Shown here in pieces: positions 34,458-43,682 of a stretch of DNA of 64,000 bases (within the stretch, counting starts at the first letter, position 1; each line of letters begins with the position of its first letter). The stretch spans positions 49,666-113,665 of the forward strand of contig CAJXNO010000003.1 in NCBI GenBank assembly GCA_913057205.1, given 5' to 3'. The notes beneath the pieces are model-generated. The model was not told the origin of the DNA. It saw only the letters and a list, made by a program, of their open reading frames with translations, and ran no database searches. Both the position numbers and the translations under genes were made by a program. Origin of the DNA: an uncultured Flavobacteriales bacterium (lineage in GTDB: Bacteria > Bacteroidota > Bacteroidia > Flavobacteriales_G > Salibacteraceae).

Positions 34458-35369
34458 TTACGGTGTGCGACCCAAGCGCGAAAGGGCGGCCATTTCCCGC
34501 ATTTTGGACTTTGCCGGTCCGGCCGGACTTCCGAAGAATTTTCCTCCAGAAGGTAGAGATTTCGTAATGCCAGACTGTGCGAAGACCTCTACACCCTTGC
34601 CGATGGTAACGTTGGCAATGCAGCCTACTTGTCCCCAAAAGACCACTTCATCCTCTAAGGTAACGCAGCCAGCAATGCCCACTTGCGCGGCCAGTAAGCA
34701 GCGCTCACCGATTACGGTATCATGTCCGATGTGCACGTGGTTGTCCAGCTTACTTCCTTTTCCGATGCGTGTAGACGACGTCACCCCGCGGTCGATGGTA
34801 CAACCGGCTCCGATCTCCACTTCATCTTCGATCACCACGTTACCGATCGAGAGCATCTTATCGTGCTTGTTTGGTCTGCGCTTGAAGTAGAAGGCATCGC
34901 TCCCGATCGCGGCATTGGCGTGTATGGTCACATCATCACCGATCACGCAGTGGTCATAGATCACCGCCCCCGGATGAATCACGCTGCGTGCACCCACACG
35001 CACGTATCGCCCTAACTGGGCACCGTTCATCACCACTGCTGAAGCGTCAACCTGAGGAACAGGGTCTGCATGCTCCTCGACCTCCTGTTTGAAACGTTGC
35101 CCCAGCGCATTGAATTGCGCAAAAGGGTCAGCTACTTGCAGCAGCGCCTTTCCATCCGGACAATCCACCAATTTATCGATGAGAACGATCGAGGCGGATG
35201 AAGCCAGGGTACTGTCGTAGTATTTAGGATGGTCAACGAAGACGATATCGCCATCACCTGCCACATGGATCTCATTGATCCCGGTGGCTTTCAGGTGCTT
35301 GTCTCCGCTGGCTTTGGCTTGCGTGAGCTGCGCCAACTCGTCCAGCGTGTAGGGACGATGCAGTTTCAT
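34458..35369 (-). CDS. LpxD-like UDP-3-O-acylglucosamine N-acyltransferase paralogue
   Basis: A 303-aa left-handed beta-helix acyltransferase. Hexapeptide repeats fill residues about 115-265 (VVIEDEVEIGAGCTIDRG; LDNHVHIGHDTVIGERCLLAAQVGIAGCVTL), with the histidine of the IGHD turn matching the LpxD catalytic position. The N-terminal domain resembles the LpxD uridine-binding domain (YTLDELAQLTQAKASGD). A full lpxD lies at 51474-52526, so this is a second copy, placed directly after efp. Its substrate is untested; it might act on lipid A or another nucleotide sugar. Confidence 0.85.
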   Translation of the reverse strand: MKLHRPYTLDELAQLTQAKASGDKHLKATGINEIHVAGDGDIVFVDHPKYYDSTLASSASIVLIDKLVDCPDGKALLQVADPFAQFNALGQRFKQEVEEHADPVPQVDASAVVMNGAQLGRYVRVGARSVIHPGAVIYDHCVIGDDVTIHANAAIGSDAFYFKRRPNKHDKMLSIGNVVIEDEVEIGAGCTIDRGVTSSTRIGKGSKLDNHVHIGHDTVIGERCLLAAQVGIAGCVTLEDEVVFWGQVGCIANVTIGKGVEVFAQSGITKSLPSGGKFFGSPAGPAKSKMREMAALSRLGRTP

Positions 35370-35376
35370 GGAAGGA

Positions 35377-35940
35377 TCACTTAACGCGTTCTGCGTAGCT
35401 GCCGTCTCGGGTATCTACCTTGATGCGGTCTCCTTCATTGATGAACAAAGGAACCCGAATTTCAGCACCGGTTTCCAGCGTTGCAGGCTTCAAGGTGTTG
35501 GTAGCCGTATCGCCTTTGATACCGGGCTCGGTGTACGTGATCTCTAGCTCCACACGAGCGGGAAGGTCGCAGAACAATGGACGCTCTTCTTCGGCATGGA
35601 ATACGATCTCGCATTCCTGTCCCTCCTTCAAGAACTGATAGCCATTGATCAAGGCCTCTTGCAAAAAGATCTGCTCGAAGGTCTCGCTGTGCATGAAGTG
35701 ATAACCTTGGTCGTCTTTGTACAAGAATTGGTACGGACGACGTTCAATGCGAACCTCATCGATCTTAGTTCCAGCAGGAAAGGTATGCTCGAGCACCTTG
35801 CCGGTATTGATGCTTTTCAATTTGGTACGCACGAAGGCGGCACCCTTGCCCGGTTTTACGTGCAAGAATTCAGTCACCGTGAAAAGGTCGTGGTTGAACG
35901 CGATCGTCATTCCATTCTTAAAGTCCGAAGTAGAGGCCAT
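35377..35940 (-). CDS. efp: Translation elongation factor P
   Basis: A 187-aa factor that relieves ribosome stalling at polyproline. I chose the start [10 protein letters not shown] at 35940 because the 29 codons before it have no family similarity and contain the promoter. The KOW-like domain I carries the modifiable lysine K32 in [15 protein letters not shown]. The S1-like C-terminus ends [22 protein letters not shown], the usual signature. It lies 7 bases upstream of the LpxD-like gene, so the two are probably co-transcribed. Confidence 0.97.
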   Translation of the reverse strand: MASTSDFKNGMTIAFNHDLFTVTEFLHVKPGKGAAFVRTKLKSINTGKVLEHTFPAGTKIDEVRIERRPYQFLYKDDQGYHFMHSETFEQIFLQEALINGYQFLKEGQECEIVFHAEEERPLFCDLPARVELEITYTEPGIKGDTATNTLKPATLETGAEIRVPLFINEGDRIKVDTRDGSYAERVK

Positions 35941-35961
35941 AATGCAATTTTCTTTAGATCG

Positions 35962-35969
35962 CAAATTTA
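35962..35969 (-). promoter_or_regulatory. -7 element of efp
   Basis: The minus strand reads TAAATTTG, 21 bases before the efp ATG, an exact TAnnTTTG match. No TTG is present at the -33 spacing. Confidence 0.55.
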
Positions 35970-36064
35970 GCAGATGGATCGAATCCCACTTGCGGAAATC
36001 GCGTGCCTTCCGTTCATCGTTTTTCACGAGCGTGTGCTAACATTGAAGTGCTACGGAATTTTTC

Positions 36065-36922
36065 ATGGACAAGATCAGCACGTATCGGTGGAGACGCTCG
36101 CGATCGGTCTGCGCTGTAGTCATCGCTTGCCTTTGGGTAGGTGTTTTGCCAGCACAGAACGTCGGACCCCACACTCAATCCTTAGGGGGCGTTTCTACCG
36201 TGCTGGTCGACCCATGGGCGGCAGGCAACAATCCGGCCCTCCTGGCAGGCGAAGCACCCACTTCATTGGCGGTTGACGCTTATAACCGTTTCTTCATTCC
36301 AGAGCTTACAGAGGCATCCTTCCTGGCACAGACCGAACTGTACAAGGGCAACATCGGACTTCACTATCGGCATTATGGCTTCTCATCGTTTCAGGAGCAT
36401 CGGCTTCGTGTTGCCTATGGGTTGATGTTGAGCCAATCTTTCTGGATGGGTACTGCGTTCACCTATGACCGTTTGATGCAGATGGAGGGCTATCCCTCGC
36501 AAGGCAGTGTGTCGGTGGATGTTGGAATGCTTTTCACTTTAGCGGACGATTGGCGCATTGGCGCGCAGGTCCATAACCCGACACGTTCAAGGTGGCCAAA
36601 TGCCTTGAATGAACTCAGGTCGATGCGTATGGAGATCGGGGTGGAGAAATGCTTCAATGCCTCGCTTGCGGCTTATGCAGAGTTGGAAAAGGAGATGGAT
36701 CAAGCCCTGCTATTCGGTTGTGGGATTGCCTATCAAGTGCGCGCACCGCTTACGATCCGCACGGGGATCCGCACCGCAGATCGAAGTTGGCGCTTGGGCT
36801 TGTCGTATGAAAAGAACGGACGGTCGATCAACATCACGCAGGTATGGAGTCAAGCTTTGGGATTATCATCATCGCTTGGCTTAGCGCTTCGGTTTATGCG
36901 AGCAAAAGGTAAGGTGGGATGA
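36065..36922 (+). CDS. Outer-membrane beta-barrel protein, unknown function
   Basis: A 285-aa protein with a signal peptide (SVCAVVIACLWVGVLPAQ) and then repeated amphipathic strands, for example IGLHYRHYGFSSFQEHRLRVAYGLM and MRMEIGVEKCFNASLAAYAELE, giving a FadL/PorP-like barrel look. The early motif GGVSTVLVDPWAAGNNPALLA resembles the start of PorQ/PorV-type outer-membrane proteins. It overlaps the next gene by 4 bases (ATGA), so the two products are probably made in fixed ratio and may interact. Function is unknown. Confidence 0.75.
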   Translation: MDKISTYRWRRSRSVCAVVIACLWVGVLPAQNVGPHTQSLGGVSTVLVDPWAAGNNPALLAGEAPTSLAVDAYNRFFIPELTEASFLAQTELYKGNIGLHYRHYGFSSFQEHRLRVAYGLMLSQSFWMGTAFTYDRLMQMEGYPSQGSVSVDVGMLFTLADDWRIGAQVHNPTRSRWPNALNELRSMRMEIGVEKCFNASLAAYAELEKEMDQALLFGCGIAYQVRAPLTIRTGIRTADRSWRLGLSYEKNGRSINITQVWSQALGLSSSLGLALRFMRAKGKVG

Positions 36923-38973
36923 GGGGCTGGATGTGCATGGTGATGTTGCTTTGCTACGGAAGTTTGGTTGCGCAAGAGGATGAGGTGTATACGACCGAAA
37001 CCCAACAGCTGATGGAGTTGTTGATGGAGAACGATGATCGTGCGGAGGTTGATTTTACCACGTTGATGGATCAATTGGAGGCATGGCGAGATCATCCGAT
37101 CAACCTGAACCGATGTACCCAGCATGAGCTGGAGCAGTTGCCTTTCTTATCGCCCATGCAGTGTGCGGCCATCGTGGAGCATCGTGCTTTGGCTGGACCG
37201 TTCATTTCTACCTTGGAGCTGCAAGGAATCGATGGCTTGGATCTCGTGACCATTCGCGTGCTATTGTCATTTGTAGTGGTAAGCGGGGATGAAGACCGGA
37301 GGCAGATCTCCTGGACAGGTATTCAAGATGACGGTAAAGTAGAAGCTTTCGTCCGCACACAGCGCGTTCTGGAGCAACAGCGTGCTTACCAAGAGGAGCA
37401 TCAAGGAAGTTATTATGGCAGTCCCTACCGGGTCCTTTCCCGCGTTCGGTTCCGATACCACGATGCAATTTCGGTTGGCCTTACCATGGAGAAGGATCCC
37501 GGTGAGGCATTCTTTCGTCCACCCCAGCGCCGTGGATTCAATTTCTACTCTGGACATATTGCCGTAGGAAAGCAAGGGGTCTTGGACCAGTTGATCATCG
37601 GGGATTATCAAGCGCAATTCGGACAAGGCTTGGTTGCTTGGTCGGGGATGGCCTTCGGGAAAAGCGGGGATATTCTTACCACCAAACGAAACGCCAGAGG
37701 GGTGCTGCCTTATGTAAGCGCCGATGAGAACAACTTCTTACGCGGTGCAATAACCAGCTTGCGGTGGGGGAGGTGGCTGGCAACGAGTTTTGTTAGTCGA
37801 CTTGCACGAGATGCAAGCGTGTCGGATAGCTTGATGGAAGATGGACGTCAGGTCTTTGGTGCACTTCAGCGTACGGGCTTGCATGCAACAGAAAGCCAGT
37901 GGCAAGGAAAAGACGCGGTTCGTTTGACAGTGATAGGTCAGCACCTGCGTTGGAATGGTGATCGATTACAGCTTGGTGTTTCTGGCGTTCGGCTGTCGCA
38001 CAATGCATGGCATGCGGAGGCTACGCAGGTGTACCGAAGCTTTGATCAGATTCCAACCGCGCTGCTCGTTGGCGGTGTAGACTATCAGTGGAGCTACAGG
38101 AACCTCATGGCATATGGAGAGTTGGCGATGTGCGACGATGGACGAAAAGCGCTCTTGAACGGATTGATGTGCAGTCTCAGTGATCAGGTGAATGTTTCCT
38201 TGGTGCATCGATCCTATGACCTCGGGTTTCATCACGAGCTGAGCAACGCTTTTGGTGAAGGCAGTCGGGTGAGCAACGAACAAGGACTGTTCATTGGTTC
38301 CCAGGTCCGGCTCAACCGAAGATGGAAGTTGAAGGGCTATGCTGACCTCTATCGTTTTCCGTGGCTTCGTTTTCGGGTTGATGGTCCTTCATCTGGACGA
38401 GAATACTGGCTTCAATTGGATCATCGTCCGAGACGAAACCTCGAACTCTACGCCCGCTTCCGGATGGAGGAACGCGAGCAGAATGCGCTTATGGAATCTC
38501 AATCCACGGCCTTTCTTGCGCTGCAACGGCGAAGGGATGTCCGACTTAACGCCACCTATGCCTTAAGCGATCAGCTCGAAGTACGCAATCGGCTTGAACT
38601 GGTTTGGGTGAACCATGAAGTAGATGGGTTCGAACAAGGGGTTATGCTCTACCAAGACCTCATTTGGAAACCTCGCTGGCCGAAGCCTTATCAATTCAAG
38701 TTGCGCTATGCCTTGTTTGATACGGATGGGTTTGATAGTCGGATCTACGCTTATGAGCATGACCTGCGCTACTCGTTCTCTATCCCGGCCTTCTTTGATC
38801 GAGGGTCCCGCTTTTACGTGTTCGCAAGTTACCGCCTATCGCATTGGGGCAAGCTGAGCCTGCGGTACGCCCAAACCTACTACAGCAACAGAAACAGCGT
38901 CGGCAGTGGTTGGAACACGATTGACGGCCCTCGCGCGTCTGACCTGAGAATACAACTGAAGTTGAAGTTCTGA
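36919..38973 (+). CDS. ComEA-like helix-hairpin-helix domain fused to an outer-membrane barrel
   Basis: A 684-aa protein with a signal peptide (MVMLLCYGSLVAQ). Residues about 60-120 form two helix-hairpin-helix units: INLNRCTQHELEQLPFLSP, then GPFISTLELQGIDGLDLVTI. This is the NINTA-type pattern of the competence DNA receptor ComEA. From about residue 150 to the end it is a long beta-barrel-like region with alternating strands (YRVLSRVRFRYHDAISVGL; SRFYVFASYRLSHWGKLSLRYA) and a terminal Phe (LQLKLKF-like end, IQLKLKF). The combination suggests surface or periplasmic DNA contact, which is inference. It is translationally coupled to the barrel gene upstream. Confidence 0.8.
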   Translation: MRGWMCMVMLLCYGSLVAQEDEVYTTETQQLMELLMENDDRAEVDFTTLMDQLEAWRDHPINLNRCTQHELEQLPFLSPMQCAAIVEHRALAGPFISTLELQGIDGLDLVTIRVLLSFVVVSGDEDRRQISWTGIQDDGKVEAFVRTQRVLEQQRAYQEEHQGSYYGSPYRVLSRVRFRYHDAISVGLTMEKDPGEAFFRPPQRRGFNFYSGHIAVGKQGVLDQLIIGDYQAQFGQGLVAWSGMAFGKSGDILTTKRNARGVLPYVSADENNFLRGAITSLRWGRWLATSFVSRLARDASVSDSLMEDGRQVFGALQRTGLHATESQWQGKDAVRLTVIGQHLRWNGDRLQLGVSGVRLSHNAWHAEATQVYRSFDQIPTALLVGGVDYQWSYRNLMAYGELAMCDDGRKALLNGLMCSLSDQVNVSLVHRSYDLGFHHELSNAFGEGSRVSNEQGLFIGSQVRLNRRWKLKGYADLYRFPWLRFRVDGPSSGREYWLQLDHRPRRNLELYARFRMEEREQNALMESQSTAFLALQRRRDVRLNATYALSDQLEVRNRLELVWVNHEVDGFEQGVMLYQDLIWKPRWPKPYQFKLRYALFDTDGFDSRIYAYEHDLRYSFSIPAFFDRGSRFYVFASYRLSHWGKLSLRYAQTYYSNRNSVGSGWNTIDGPRASDLRIQLKLKF

Positions 38974-39036
38974 TCAAGGTGGAAACAAGTTGGGAATCCT
39001 TCGTTTAATCCATTCATTTTTTGTATGTTAAGAGCT

Positions 39037-39360
39037 ATGTCAACAATCAACAGCTCTCAGAAAACACTCAGCGGTGTCATGGCAGACTTCCGCGAGAAAG
39101 GATACATCGAAGATTTCAACCTCCAACCCGACAAGCTGGTGTGCAACAGCCTTGAGCGGACGTATCATCCAAACGAATTCGAGGTGGATCACATCCATCG
39201 TTTTGAAGGGGCCTCGAGTGCAGACGATAATTCCATCCTCTTCGCAATCTCATCCAAGAAAGATGATACCAAAGGCTTACTGGTGGATGCTTATGGTGCG
39301 TACGCCGACCCTTTGACCACCGATATGGTCAAGCGGTTGAATTATCGGCCTGAAGATTAA
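39037..39360 (+). CDS. Small conserved protein of unknown function
   Basis: A 107-aa protein starting at MSTINSSQKTLSGVM (an ATG four codons upstream is possible). Conserved-looking stretches are REKGYIEDFNLQPDKLVC, FEVDHIHRFEGASSADDNSILFAI and TKGLLVDAYGAY. I recall similar ~100-aa proteins in many Bacteroidota, sometimes labelled phosphoribosylpyrophosphate synthetase, a label the sequence does not support because no PRPP-binding motif is visible. It is probably soluble. Confidence 0.75.
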   Translation: MSTINSSQKTLSGVMADFREKGYIEDFNLQPDKLVCNSLERTYHPNEFEVDHIHRFEGASSADDNSILFAISSKKDDTKGLLVDAYGAYADPLTTDMVKRLNYRPED

Positions 39361-39373
39361 TGATAACCTAGTG

Positions 39374-40594
39374 CTAGCGCATGGCACGCACATCTACAAA
39401 CTTCTCCACCTGTTTCCAGAAGCCTGGGTAGCTCTTCGCGACCACCATGGGGTTTTCGATGATCAGCTCGGAGAAGCACATGCTCAAAGGCGCCATGGCC
39501 ATGACCATGCGATGATCGTCATAGGCAGATAACGGTTCATGAGGCTGATGCAATGGCGAGCCGCTCAACTCCATGCTGTTGCCACTGGTGCTGACGCTGC
39601 ACTTGAATTTGGAAAGCTCTTGGCTGATCGCTTGGATGCGGTCGGTTTCTTTCAATCGAAGGTTGTCTAATCCATCGAGCTTAAACGCTTTTCCCGCACC
39701 GGCAAGCGCAAAAGCAGCGGGTTGAACCAAGTCTGGGTGGTTCCTGAAGTTCCAAGATGAAGTGGAAGGCACTTGCTCTGGTTTCCGCAAACGGAGTCCG
39801 CCTTCTTCAAAGCTGCATGCCAGGCCTAGGGCCTCGAAAAGCTCAACGGCCGCTCGATCACCTTGCAAGCTTTCATCCGAAAGTCCTTTCAGCAACACGT
39901 CGGTCTTACGCGCCAATAACCCGAACGACATCCAAAAAGCGGCAGCAGACCAGTCGCGCTCAATTGTGAAAGTACTTGAACGGTAGCGTCCAGGCATGAT
40001 GCGAATACAGTTCCCTTCGATGCTCACCTGGGCACCACATTGTTCCATCAAACTTTGCGTCATCAGAATGTACGGACGAGACAAGGGATCGCCCTCGATG
40101 TTGATCTCCAGCGGCTGTGGAAGGGTAGGACCGATCAACATCAATGCGGTGATGAACTGACTGCTCACTTTACCATTTACAGTGATGCTCCCACCATGGA
40201 GCCGGCGCCCTTCAATATGCAAGGGCGGATATCCTTCCTTCTCGAGGTAGGTGATCTTAGCACCCAAGGCATTCAATGCATCCACCAGAATTGCAATCGG
40301 TCGCTGCTTCATGCGGTCAGATCCGGTCAGTACTTTTTCTCCTGGCTGACCGGCGTAGTAGGCCGTGAGAAAACGCATGGCGGTTCCGGCTGGACCAACG
40401 TCTGTAATGATGTCATTGCGCTCTAAGGCTTGGGTCAACACACGTGTATCGTCCGCTTTGCTCAAGCTGTGCAGTTCGAACGGCCGTTTGGCTAAGGCTT
40501 GGATGATCAGGATACGGTTGCTGATGCTCTTCGAGCCGGGAAGTTCAATGCTTCCGCGCAAGGAATGGGTCTTGGCTCGAAGGATGTATTTCAT
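39374..40594 (-). CDS. aroA: 3-phosphoshikimate 1-carboxyvinyltransferase (EPSP synthase)
   Basis: A 406-aa enzyme joining PEP to shikimate-3-phosphate in aromatic amino-acid synthesis. The motifs are ELPGSKSISNRILI (substrate-binding), GPAGTAMRFLTAYYAG, DRMKQRPIAILVDAL, GKVSSQFITALMLIGP and LRLKETDRIQAISQEL. The length is a little short of typical (about 430). Its ATG overlaps the aroB stop by 4 bases. Confidence 0.97.
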   Translation of the reverse strand: MKYILRAKTHSLRGSIELPGSKSISNRILIIQALAKRPFELHSLSKADDTRVLTQALERNDIITDVGPAGTAMRFLTAYYAGQPGEKVLTGSDRMKQRPIAILVDALNALGAKITYLEKEGYPPLHIEGRRLHGGSITVNGKVSSQFITALMLIGPTLPQPLEINIEGDPLSRPYILMTQSLMEQCGAQVSIEGNCIRIMPGRYRSSTFTIERDWSAAAFWMSFGLLARKTDVLLKGLSDESLQGDRAAVELFEALGLACSFEEGGLRLRKPEQVPSTSSWNFRNHPDLVQPAAFALAGAGKAFKLDGLDNLRLKETDRIQAISQELSKFKCSVSTSGNSMELSGSPLHQPHEPLSAYDDHRMVMAMAPLSMCFSELIIENPMVVAKSYPGFWKQVEKFVDVRAMR

Positions 40595-41640
40595 GTCTTC
40601 ACGTGTTCTTGCGCAAACGCGATGGCATCCAACAGCATTTCATCTGAAACAGTGATGCCAACTTCTGCTTGACCAATTTGAGAAATCAAACTAAACCGAA
40701 TACGTCCACCTCGGTTTTTTTTATCGTTTCGCATGGAGTGCATCAAGGCCTCGGTGTTGATGTTTAGATCACATAGTTGATCATGGTAGGAACTGAGGTA
40801 GGCGAGGATAGCATCCATCTCCTCTTGGCTCAGTCCGAGACTCTGCTGAGAAAGGTAAAGCTCGGCTATGATACCAAATGCCACAGCTTCTCCGTGAAGC
40901 AGGTCTTGCTGGGCTTCCAGGGCATGTCCAACCGTATGGCCAAAATTCAAACTTTGACGTATCCCGTGGTCGCCAACATCAGCAGCGGCGATGTTCAATT
41001 TGATCTGTGCACTGGTGGTGAGGATTTGCTGATTCCTCATGGCTTCGGTCCAAGTGCGAGAGGTGATGTGTCGCCAGAGCGCTTGATCCGCGATCAAGGC
41101 ATGCTTCACCGTTTCGATCCAACCGCTGCGTAATTCGCGTTCAGGAAGGCTTGACAGAAAAGAATGATCCAGCAGTACAGCCCAAGGATGATAGACCGCA
41201 CCGATCTGGTTCTTCAGCGCTCCATAATTGATCCCATTCTTTCCACCTAACGCGGCATCGGTCATTGCGAGGTGGGTGGTAGGTACGTTGATCAAGCGAA
41301 TTCCGCGCTTGTAACTGGCCGCAACGAATCCACCTAAGTCGGTCACCACTCCACCCCCTAGGGCGATAAAGAGGGCTTCACGGTCAACCCTATGCTCGAT
41401 GAGCTGATCCCAAATGTTCTGAGCTTCCTCAAGGCTCTTCGATGACTCTCCCGGTGCGATGCTAAGCACCCGAACGGGGAGGTCGAGCGCTCGCACATAT
41501 TTTTCCTCGAAGTAAGGTAGGCAGTGTTTTTCGGTATTGCTATCGCAAAGAATGATCAGTTCAGAGACCTTTCGTTCTGCTCGCTGAACGAGCGCTTGAA
41601 AAGCACTCGATTCGTGGAGGATGGTCTCACGGACAGGCAC
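40591..41640 (-). CDS. aroB: 3-dehydroquinate synthase
   Basis: A 349-aa NAD- and metal-dependent enzyme converting DAHP to 3-dehydroquinate. Motifs are ALGGGVVTDLGGFVAASYKRG, NVPTTHLAMTDAALGGKNGIN, GAVYHPWAVLLD, WIETVKHALIAD and NFGHTVGHALEAQ (metal-binding histidines), then HGEAVAFG. No ATG fits the N-terminus. GTG at 41640 (VPVRETILHES) is the best start, overlapping the upstream gene by 14 bases. The longer frame upstream lies within that gene and shows no similarity. Confidence 0.95.
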   Translation of the reverse strand: MPVRETILHESSAFQALVQRAERKVSELIILCDSNTEKHCLPYFEEKYVRALDLPVRVLSIAPGESSKSLEEAQNIWDQLIEHRVDREALFIALGGGVVTDLGGFVAASYKRGIRLINVPTTHLAMTDAALGGKNGINYGALKNQIGAVYHPWAVLLDHSFLSSLPERELRSGWIETVKHALIADQALWRHITSRTWTEAMRNQQILTTSAQIKLNIAAADVGDHGIRQSLNFGHTVGHALEAQQDLLHGEAVAFGIIAELYLSQQSLGLSQEEMDAILAYLSSYHDQLCDLNINTEALMHSMRNDKKNRGGRIRFSLISQIGQAEVGITVSDEMLLDAIAFAQEHVKT

Positions 41641-42019
41641 AAGACTGCGGGTTTTGGTTGTTCTTGATGAACAATAGGGTCGTGCTACTCTCCGTGCGCT
41701 CAACCTCGGCTTCGAAGTGATCGTTTGCCGTTCTGAGGCTGATCAGGTATCGGTAGGGATCACCGCCGGGGTTCAAGCTCTTTACCTCGGCATCCGTCCA
41801 CAAGGAAAGGAGAAGGCTATCGCTCATCCCATGACAAGCTTGAAAACATGCCATTCGTTCACTCTGTTGTAAAATGCTGTCGTTCCGGAGATCTTCCAAT
41901 ACCCGCTGCGAAGGAGTCCAAATGTCCAAGTCGCGCGAGTCATCCCTGCCGAACATGATGTAAACAACGATCAGTCCGATCCCAAACCCTGTAAAATATA
42001 TTCGAAGTCTTCTGAGCAT
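41627..42019 (-). CDS. Small membrane-anchored protein, unknown function
   Basis: A 130-aa protein with an N-terminal membrane helix (residues 7-22, IYFTGFGIGLIVVYIMF), then a small soluble domain with three well-spaced cysteines (MACFQACHGM and the C-terminal SCACP). I recall proteins of this size and layout near aroB in Bacteroidota, possibly grouped under DUF4258, but I am not sure. It is embedded in the hpt-adk-obg-aroB-aroA run with 2-base spacing to obg. Confidence 0.75.
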   Translation of the reverse strand: MLRRLRIYFTGFGIGLIVVYIMFGRDDSRDLDIWTPSQRVLEDLRNDSILQQSERMACFQACHGMSDSLLLSLWTDAEVKSLNPGGDPYRYLISLRTANDHFEAEVERTESSTTLLFIKNNQNPQSCACP

Positions 42020-42021
42020 CT

Positions 42022-43080
42022 CTATTCGTCTTCTTGGCCTTCATCAGTTTCGATCTCATCGTCGTCTGGTGTGCGATGAATCGCCTGCCATACGACATCT
42101 TTCAGCGCCGAAATGTTCTCTTGACTCACCGATGAAAAGAAAATATGCGGAAGTCCGTCCGGAAACGTTGCCGCAATCTCATCTTTCAATTCTTGATCCA
42201 GCATGTCGGCCTTCGAGATCGCCACAACCCGCTCTTTGTGCATCAACTCTCGGTTGTATTGACGCAGCTCATTCTCCAGTACCTGGTATTCTTTGTAATG
42301 ATCGTCACTGTCGGCCGGGATCATGAACAGCAATACGGCGTTTCGCTCGATGTGTCTGAGAAACCGGTCGCCCAGTCCTTTCCCCTCGCTGGCACCTTCA
42401 ATGATACCGGGAATGTCTGCCATCACGAACGACTTTTCATCATAGTAGCTAACGATTCCTAAATTCGGTGTAAGGGTGGTAAACGCATAATTCGCGATCT
42501 CCGGCTTTGCGGCCGAAACCGTACTCAACAAGGTCGACTTGCCCGCATTGGGAAAGCCCACCAACCCCACATCTGCCAGTACCTTCAATTCAAGAATGTA
42601 CCAACCTTCAGAACCGGGTATTCCAGGCTGCGCGTAACGCGGGGTTTGCTGTGTGGAGTTTTTAAAGTGCCAGTTGCCCAGTCCACCTTTGCCGCCGGGT
42701 ACCAAGATCTGCTCTTGCCCATCCTCCGTTACCTCAAACATCACTTCGCCGGAATCGGCATCCTTAGCCACCGTGCCTAAGGGTACTTCGAGGATCAGGC
42801 TGCTACCGGTAGCTCCTGTGGCGCATTGCTTTCCACCCGGTTTTCCATGCTCAGCTCGAACGTGCTTTCGGTACTTCAAGTGAAGCAGGGTCCACAGCTG
42901 CTTGTTTCCACGCAAGATTACATGTCCACCATCGCCACCGTCGCCTCCGTCTGGTCCACCTTTGGCCACAAACTTCTCGCGCCGGAAGTGAACCGCACCC
43001 GCCCCTCCGTTGCCACTCGTACAGTGCATTTTGACGTAGTCAACGAAATTGCTCGATTGTTCCTTACGGTTCTTAGACAT
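42022..43080 (-). CDS. obg: Obg/CgtA-family ribosome-assembly GTPase
   Basis: A 352-aa GTPase for 50S maturation and stress control. The glycine-rich Obg fold is clear in residues about 10-170 ([36 protein letters not shown]). The G domain shows [17 protein letters not shown] (G1), [19 protein letters not shown] (G3) and AISKADML in the G4 position, where the canonical NKxD asparagine is serine. That change is tolerated in other Obg proteins of this phylum, as far as I recall. The acidic tail ends ETDEGQEDE. Confidence 0.97.
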   Translation of the reverse strand: MSKNRKEQSSNFVDYVKMHCTSGNGGAGAVHFRREKFVAKGGPDGGDGGDGGHVILRGNKQLWTLLHLKYRKHVRAEHGKPGGKQCATGATGSSLILEVPLGTVAKDADSGEVMFEVTEDGQEQILVPGGKGGLGNWHFKNSTQQTPRYAQPGIPGSEGWYILELKVLADVGLVGFPNAGKSTLLSTVSAAKPEIANYAFTTLTPNLGIVSYYDEKSFVMADIPGIIEGASEGKGLGDRFLRHIERNAVLLFMIPADSDDHYKEYQVLENELRQYNRELMHKERVVAISKADMLDQELKDEIAATFPDGLPHIFFSSVSQENISALKDVVWQAIHRTPDDDEIETDEGQEDE

Positions 43081-43105
43081 GCTCAGTTGAAATCAGGTAG
43101 ATGGG

Positions 43106-43681
43106 TTAAGCGTATCGGTTGATCGCTGCGCAAAGTCGCTGGAAGATCTCCTCAACGGTGCCAACACCATCCACATCTGATAGCTTGTCTTGTTCGTGGT
43201 AAAAGTCTTTCAATGGAGAGGTCTCTCGCATATACACAGCCAAGCGATTGCGGATCACATCCTCGTTGGCATCATCTGCTCTGCCACTGGTCTTGCCACG
43301 GTTCAAGAGTCGAGCAACCAACTCTTCGTCGGGCACCTGCAATGACAAGCACGTCGTGATCGATGTGTTCAAGGATTCCAACAGTTCATCTAAAGCAGCT
43401 GCCTGCGGCGTAGTGCGCGGAAAACCATCGAAAATGAAGCCTTTGGCATTTGGATTCTCTTCTACTTTGTTGCGCAACATGCCAATGGTAACCTCATCGG
43501 GGACCAATTCACCTTTGTCCATGTAAGACTTGGCTTTTAGTCCAAGCGCCGTTTCACCTTTGATGTGCGCCCTGAACAGGTCGCCGGTAGAAATGTGTAC
43601 CAGATCGTACTCCTTAAAAAGGAGTTCACTTTGGGTGCCCTTACCCGCTCCGGGAGGGCCGAATATGACGATATTGATCAT
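43106..43681 (-). CDS. adk: Adenylate kinase
   Basis: A 191-aa enzyme interconverting ATP, AMP and ADP. The P-loop FGPPGAGKGTQSELL, the NMP-binding segment HISTGDLFRAHIKGETALG, GFIFDGFPRTTPQAAAL and the short LID RLLNRGKTSGRADD are all present. It is the short-LID form without zinc cysteines. It is 1 base from the hpt stop and 25 bases upstream of obg. Confidence 0.98.
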   Translation of the reverse strand: MINIVIFGPPGAGKGTQSELLFKEYDLVHISTGDLFRAHIKGETALGLKAKSYMDKGELVPDEVTIGMLRNKVEENPNAKGFIFDGFPRTTPQAAALDELLESLNTSITTCLSLQVPDEELVARLLNRGKTSGRADDANEDVIRNRLAVYMRETSPLKDFYHEQDKLSDVDGVGTVEEIFQRLCAAINRYA

Positions 43682-43682
43682 A

